A DNA stretch of 64,000 nt from an uncultured Pelagibacteraceae bacterium (lineage in GTDB: Bacteria; Pseudomonadota; Alphaproteobacteria; Pelagibacterales; Pelagibacteraceae): assembly GCA_902576335.1 (NCBI GenBank), contig CACGVC010000001.1, positions 62,001-126,000 on the forward strand. The letters are read 5' to 3'. Shown here piece after piece: positions 59,857-64,000 of the stretch. The position numbers and the translations under genes were made by a program. Each line of letters opens with the position of its first letter. Position 1 is the first letter of the stretch. The notes under the pieces were generated by a model. The model saw nothing but the letters and a program-made list of their open reading frames with translations, did no database searches and was not told the DNA's origin.

Positions 59857-61797
59857 ATGAATAAAATAGTATCGCTAGCAATTAAGAAAGCTGTCTCTGA
59901 ATATAACCCCAAGGTTGAAAAAGTTGAAAGTGATAACAGGCCTGATTTATTCTCGCTTAACTATGAAACTGAGCTTTTTCAAAATGATAGAGGCATCATA
60001 ATCAAAATTGACAGATCCAGAGATGTAAATCTTACTGATTTTGGAAAAGCAACTTTAAAAGATAGATATCTTGGCCATAACGAGTCTTTTCAAGATTTGT
60101 TTGCGAGAGTTGCTAGCACTTATGCTGATGATAATTTGCATGCTCAAAGAATTTACAACTACATAAGTAAATTATGGTTTATGCCAGCAACACCTGTTTT
60201 ATCGAATGGCGGTACAAAAAGAGGTTTGCCTATTTCATGTTTTCTTAATGAGGCTTCTGATAGTCTTGGAGGTATACTTGACCTTTGGAGCGAAAATGTT
60301 TGGTTAGCTGCAAAAGGTGGTGGTATTGGTAGTTACTGGGGAAATTTAAGATCTATCGGAGAAAAAATTGGTAAAGTAGGAAAAACTTCCGGAATTATTC
60401 CTTTCATAAAAGTTATGGACTCTTTAACTATGGCAATAAGTCAAGGTTCATTAAGAAGAGGGTCCGCAGCCTGCTATCTCCCGATTGATCATCCTGAGAT
60501 TGAGGAATTTATGGAAATGAGAAGACCAACTGGTGGTGATCCAAATAGAAAAGCTCTTAATTTACATCATGGTGTTTTGGTTACAGATGCATTTATGAGA
60601 GCAGTTGAAAATGATGAAGAATGGGCATTGAAAAGTCCAGCCGATGGATCCATTCAACAAACAATTTCTGCAAGAAATTTATGGATAAGATTATTAACAG
60701 CTCGGATTGAAACTGGAGAACCTTATATTATCTACATTGATACTGTTAATAGACAAATTCCACAACATCATAAGCTTGCAAACTTAACAGTTAAAACATC
60801 CAACCTTTGCAGCGAAATAACTTTACCAACAGGTATAGACAAAGATGGAAGAGACAGAACAGCTGTTTGTTGTTTGTCTTCTTTAAATTTAGAAAAATAT
60901 GATGAGTGGAAAGACGATCCAAACATGATTGCAGATGTAATGAGATTTTTAGATAATGTTTTATCTGATTTTATTAATAAAGCTCCAGATCAATTCAAAG
61001 ATGCTAAATATTCTGCAGAAAGAGAAAGAAGTGTTGGTCTTGGTGTAATGGGTTTTCACTCTTTCTTACAGAAGAAAAGAATTCCACTTGAATCAGTAAT
61101 GGCAAAATCTTGGAATAAAAAAATATTCAAACAAATTGATGAACAAGTCAATCAAGCCTCAAAAGATTTGGCGGAGGAAAGAGGTGCTTGTCCAGATGCA
61201 GCTGAGTATGGTTACATGGAAAGATTTTCAAATAAAACTGCGATAGCTCCAACTGCATCAATTTCAATTATTTGTGGAGGTGCCTCACCTGGGGTTGAAC
61301 CAATTGCAGCCAATAGTTATACGCATAAAACTTTGTCGGGTTCTTTTAATGTAAGAAATAGATATCTTGAAGAAATACTTGAAAGTCACGGTAAAAATGA
61401 TGATGAAACTTGGTCGACAATTACTACAAATCAAGGTTCAGTTTCTCACCTAGACTTTTTAACTGATCTTGAAAAAGATGTTTTCAAAACTGCATTTGAG
61501 TTAAATCAAAAATGGATTATTGAATTAAGTGGAGATCGAACTCCATATATTTCTCAAGCACAATCAGTTAATTTATTTTTGCCAGCAGATGTTCATAAAA
61601 AAGAATTACATAGAATTCATTTTGATGCATGGAAAAAAGGTCTTAAAAGCCTTTATTATTGCAGATCGAAATCAATTCAAAGAGCTGAAAATATCAATAA
61701 TGCTAACTCAACTGATATTACAGCCAATGTATATAAATCAATAAAACAACAATCTAACGATCAACCAGAATACGAGGAGTGTTTATCATGTCAGTAG
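59857..61797 (+). CDS. nrdA: Ribonucleoside-diphosphate reductase large subunit
   Basis: 646 residues, class I alpha chain. The catalytic Cys is in TSNLCSEITLPTG (about residue 318) with Glu two residues on; paired cysteines are in PISCFL and AVCCLSSLNL; the tail ends EECLSCQ for re-reduction. The N-terminal ATP-cone is missing or reduced to KIVSLAIKKAVSE, making the protein over 100 residues shorter than E. coli NrdA. Overlaps nrdB by 10 bases. Confidence 0.9.
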   Translation: MNKIVSLAIKKAVSEYNPKVEKVESDNRPDLFSLNYETELFQNDRGIIIKIDRSRDVNLTDFGKATLKDRYLGHNESFQDLFARVASTYADDNLHAQRIYNYISKLWFMPATPVLSNGGTKRGLPISCFLNEASDSLGGILDLWSENVWLAAKGGGIGSYWGNLRSIGEKIGKVGKTSGIIPFIKVMDSLTMAISQGSLRRGSAACYLPIDHPEIEEFMEMRRPTGGDPNRKALNLHHGVLVTDAFMRAVENDEEWALKSPADGSIQQTISARNLWIRLLTARIETGEPYIIYIDTVNRQIPQHHKLANLTVKTSNLCSEITLPTGIDKDGRDRTAVCCLSSLNLEKYDEWKDDPNMIADVMRFLDNVLSDFINKAPDQFKDAKYSAERERSVGLGVMGFHSFLQKKRIPLESVMAKSWNKKIFKQIDEQVNQASKDLAEERGACPDAAEYGYMERFSNKTAIAPTASISIICGGASPGVEPIAANSYTHKTLSGSFNVRNRYLEEILESHGKNDDETWSTITTNQGSVSHLDFLTDLEKDVFKTAFELNQKWIIELSGDRTPYISQAQSVNLFLPADVHKKELHRIHFDAWKKGLKSLYYCRSKSIQRAENINNANSTDITANVYKSIKQQSNDQPEYEECLSCQ

Positions 61798-62804
61798 CAG
61801 AAAAAACTAAGACGGAAAAAAAAGAAATTTTACAACCAAAAAAGATGGGTTTATTAGTAGAAAATCCCGTATACAAACCATTTAGATATCCATGGTGTTA
61901 TGATGCATGGTTAACTCAGCAAAGAATTCACTGGTTACCAGAAGAGGTGCCACTAGGTGACGATGTACGAGATTGGCAAAAAAATTTATCACAACCTGAA
62001 AAAAATTTGGTCACTCAAATATTTAGATTTTTCACTCAAGCAGATGTTGAGGTTAACAACTGTTATTTAAGACACTACACAACAGTATTTAAACCAACAG
62101 AAGTATTAATGATGATGACAGCTTTTGCAGCGATGGAAACAGTTCACGTAGCTGCGTACTCACACTTATTAGATACAATCGGAATGCCTGAGTCAGAATA
62201 TTCAGCTTTTATGAAGTACAAGGAGATGAAAGATAAATATGATTACATGCAAGGTTTTAATGTAAATTCGAAAGAAGATATTGCAAAGACTGTTGCAGTT
62301 TTTAGTGCTTTTACAGAAGGTTTACAATTATTTGCTAGTTTCGCAATTCTTTTAAATTTTCCAAGACATAACAAATTAAAAGGAATGGGACAGATAGTAA
62401 CCTGGTCTGTTAGAGATGAAACTCTTCATTGCAACTCGATGATTAGAATTTTTAAAGAGTTTATTAAAGAAAACCCAGAAATTTGGACACCAAAATTAAA
62501 AAAAGAACTTTATGAAGCTTGCAGAACAATCGTTGAGCATGAAGATGCTTTTATAGATTTAGCTTTTGAAATGGGTCCAATGGAAGGTTTAACTGCACAA
62601 GAAGTTAAGGACTATATTAGATTTATAGGTAATAGAAGATTGGTCCAATTAGGATTAGAGCCAATTTATGATGTAGAAAAAAATCCACTTGGATGGCTTG
62701 ACACAATGCTTAACGCTGTTGAGCACATGAACTTCTTTGAAGGTCGTGCTACAGAGTATTCTAAAGCATCAACTCAAGGGACTTGGGTTGAAGCTTTTAG
62801 TTAA
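61788..62804 (+). CDS. nrdB: Ribonucleoside-diphosphate reductase small subunit
   Basis: 338 residues. The track begins at a GTG (61779), but gaggag followed by ATG 61788 is the better start. Diiron ligands: Asp in TQADVEV, METVHVAAY (Glu, His and the radical Tyr four residues after the His), Glu in FTEGLQLFASF and RDETLHCNS. Generates the tyrosyl radical for NrdA. The ligand set and Tyr are intact, as in class Ia. Confidence 0.9.
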   Translation: MSVAEKTKTEKKEILQPKKMGLLVENPVYKPFRYPWCYDAWLTQQRIHWLPEEVPLGDDVRDWQKNLSQPEKNLVTQIFRFFTQADVEVNNCYLRHYTTVFKPTEVLMMMTAFAAMETVHVAAYSHLLDTIGMPESEYSAFMKYKEMKDKYDYMQGFNVNSKEDIAKTVAVFSAFTEGLQLFASFAILLNFPRHNKLKGMGQIVTWSVRDETLHCNSMIRIFKEFIKENPEIWTPKLKKELYEACRTIVEHEDAFIDLAFEMGPMEGLTAQEVKDYIRFIGNRRLVQLGLEPIYDVEKNPLGWLDTMLNAVEHMNFFEGRATEYSKASTQGTWVEAFS

Positions 62805-62855
62805 TTTTTAAATAAATTACTAGATAGATCGCCATAATTTATCTAATATGGCTAG

Positions 62856-63104
62856 ATGATTGTGTCGCCTTGCATAAGTATTTGCAAAACAGATCCTGTA
62901 ACAGGTTTTTGTTATGGGTGTGGAAGGACCAATAAAGAAAAAAAAAATTGGAAACTCAGTGAAACCACTGATGAATGGAAGAAAAAAAATCTTATAGAAA
63001 TTAAAAGTAGACTTAATGGTTGGCAATTAAATAGCTTTGAGGATTCATATAAAAATAAAGTTGAAAACGGTATTTCTCTTTTTAAAAAAGAAATACTTAA
63101 ATAA
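62856..63104 (+). CDS. DUF1289 domain protein
   Basis: 82 residues. The N-terminal MIVSPCISICKTDPVTGFCYGCGRTNKE has the four-cysteine pattern of DUF1289, probably a metal or Fe-S site, followed by a Trp-containing helical tail (WKKKNLIEIKSRL). Function unknown; family common in proteobacteria. Confidence 0.8.
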   Translation: MIVSPCISICKTDPVTGFCYGCGRTNKEKKNWKLSETTDEWKKKNLIEIKSRLNGWQLNSFEDSYKNKVENGISLFKKEILK

Positions 63105-63131
63105 ATCATTATTAACTTAATTAAATAATTA

Positions 63132-63758
63132 ATGAAATATAAGAAATATTTTAGGAAAACAAGCCTTAAACAAAAAGGCCATGGAGATTTCCTTTTAGAC
63201 GAAGTTAGAAAAGAACAACCTAAAATTTTTTTAGAGATAGGAGTTTTTCATGGAGTTACTGCGCGAAATATTTGTGAATTACTTTATCAAACTCATAAAA
63301 ATGATTTTAAATATATAGGGCTGGATTTATTTGCAGAAAATGAAGAAAATAAAAATGAGGTTATACCTAATAATACATTTAACAACCCTTTAAAAAAAAT
63401 TTATTTTAAATATATTAAAAAACAAAATCCATATAGTCTTGAAGCCGTAAAAGATTTATTAAAAAAATTTGAAAATAATGTTCATTTAATTCAAGGAAAT
63501 TCAAACAAAGTTTTGGAAAAAATTGACATGAGTAAAATAGATTATGTTTTTTTAGATGGGGGTCATGAATATAATACTGTTAAGAACGATTTGGATAACT
63601 GCATTGAAGTTATAAAAAAAGGTGGAACTGTTTTATGCGATGACTATAATTTAGGCTCAGCACCAGGTGTTAAAAGAGCAATTGATGAATTTGTAAAAAA
63701 AAATCAATTAAATGTTGAGATACTTTGTGAAAATCGATTTGCTAAAATTCAAAAATAA
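63132..63758 (+). CDS. Class I SAM methyltransferase (Methyltransf_24-like)
   Basis: 208 residues: SAM motif I FLEIGVFHGVTARNICELL, then YIGLDLFAE, and the acidic DYVFLDGGHEYNTVKNDLDNCI with GGTVLCDDY. Pattern fits Methyltransf_24 or cephalosporin hydroxylase-like enzymes that act on glycans or small molecules. Substrate unknown. Ends 4 bases before the citrate synthase stop. Confidence 0.75.
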   Translation: MKYKKYFRKTSLKQKGHGDFLLDEVRKEQPKIFLEIGVFHGVTARNICELLYQTHKNDFKYIGLDLFAENEENKNEVIPNNTFNNPLKKIYFKYIKKQNPYSLEAVKDLLKKFENNVHLIQGNSNKVLEKIDMSKIDYVFLDGGHEYNTVKNDLDNCIEVIKKGGTVLCDDYNLGSAPGVKRAIDEFVKKNQLNVEILCENRFAKIQK

Positions 63759-63762
63759 AAAA

Positions 63763-64000
63763 TTATCTTTGATTTAATTGTAGAACTTTTCTGTGTTTAT
63801 TACCTTTATAGCTCGCCAATGGTCTAATTAGTTTATTTGCTGCATGCTGTTCCATTATATGTGCCGACCATCCTGTAATTCTAGAAATTACAAATATTGG
63901 TGTAAAAAAATCTGTATCAAAACCCATTAAATGATACGTTGGTCCAGTGGGATAATCTACATTAGGGTGTATGTTTTTTTTATCAATCATAACTCTTTCA
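63763..64000 (-). CDS. gltA: Citrate synthase, C-terminal part
   Basis: The ORF runs off the right edge; the M at 63990 is internal (it is preceded by E-R-V in frame). The visible ~79 residues contain NVDYPTGPTYHLMGFDTDFFTPIFVISRITGWSAHIMEQ and the terminal NKLIRPLASYKG, the catalytic-domain end of citrate synthase. Methylcitrate synthase cannot be separated from this fragment. Confidence 0.8.
   Translation of the reverse strand, partial: ERVMIDKKNIHPNVDYPTGPTYHLMGFDTDFFTPIFVISRITGWSAHIMEQHAANKLIRPLASYKGNKHRKVLQLNQR

Noticed and set aside
1-64000. CRISPR arrays, insertion sequences, prophage or integration sites
   Set aside because: No regularly spaced repeats, transposase, integrase or phage structural genes were seen; the single tRNA has no adjacent integrase or duplicated 3' end.

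Overview
This window looks like a SAR11 (Pelagibacterales, Candidatus Pelagibacter-like) chromosome. The DNA is strongly AT-rich and densely packed. Stop/start overlaps of 1-10 bases are common and intergenic gaps are mostly under 100 bases. Periplasmic binding-protein transporters and sulfonate, methylamine and polyamine metabolism are prominent. I see no rRNA, CRISPR array, insertion sequence or prophage. One tRNA, a Met-type CAT at 32624-32700, is present. The window opens inside an iron-type ABC permease gene and closes inside a citrate synthase gene.

Region by region. 0-5.3 kb: iron ABC transporter end, AzlCD amino-acid exporter, a thioredoxin-like protein, persulfide dioxygenase, cupredoxin, DUF4396 protein and a methyltransferase. 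5.3-5.8 kb: a larger gap with a probable minus-strand small RNA (promoter-like boxes, strong Shine-Dalgarno, 8-codon ORF, hairpins, terminator) and a 59-codon membrane-protein ORF missing from the ORF track. 5.8-7.8 kb: a gamma-butyrobetaine hydroxylase-like dioxygenase and an inositol monophosphatase-family enzyme. 7.8-11.5 kb: a minus-strand run of small genes (two DUF1330 proteins, other proteins resembling small alpha/beta-barrel folds, membrane and secreted proteins) with uniform strong ribosome binding sites. 11.5-14.7 kb: cysK-cysE, a VOC protein, MsrB and a LysE exporter.

14.7-27.7 kb is a catabolic island. A minus-strand TauABC-like transporter has an unusually extended permease, followed by an LDH2-family dehydrogenase, a phosphate acetyltransferase and an HpsN/HisD-family dehydrogenase. 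Divergent from it are an omega-amino-acid:pyruvate aminotransferase, alanine dehydrogenase and an FAD-GcvT demethylating dehydrogenase. Together these fit import and breakdown of taurine or related C2/C3 sulfonates, although the desulfonating enzyme Xsc is not in the window. 27.7-33.7 kb: a double winged-helix regulator, two tiny tail-anchored-like proteins, GMP reductase, a beta-propeller autotransporter, the tRNA and an SGNH hydrolase-like protein.

33.7-38 kb is the most coherent system. Adenine phosphoribosyltransferase is divergent from mtnP-mtnA-class II aldolase-speDE, in which AdoMet decarboxylase and spermidine synthase are fused. The operon would make a polyamine and recycle the methylthioadenosine by-product to adenine and a DHAP-type carbon product. 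38-43.8 kb: a polar amino-acid ABC transporter without its ATPase, glycosyltransferases, a redoxin and a gamma-carbonic-anhydrase-like protein. 43.8-48.2 kb: a TPR/outer-membrane-barrel protein followed by a 995-residue acidic FecR-domain protein. 48-64 kb: assorted metabolism, a TRAP transporter, rpoZ with a long acidic tail, dusA, TauE/SafE, phosphomannomutase, nrdAB with NrdR-like upstream palindromes, and the start of a citrate synthase gene.

A recurring theme is that all three binding-protein genes (tauA, the amino-acid SBP, dctP) are followed by a strong hairpin before the membrane genes. This would give excess binding protein over permease.
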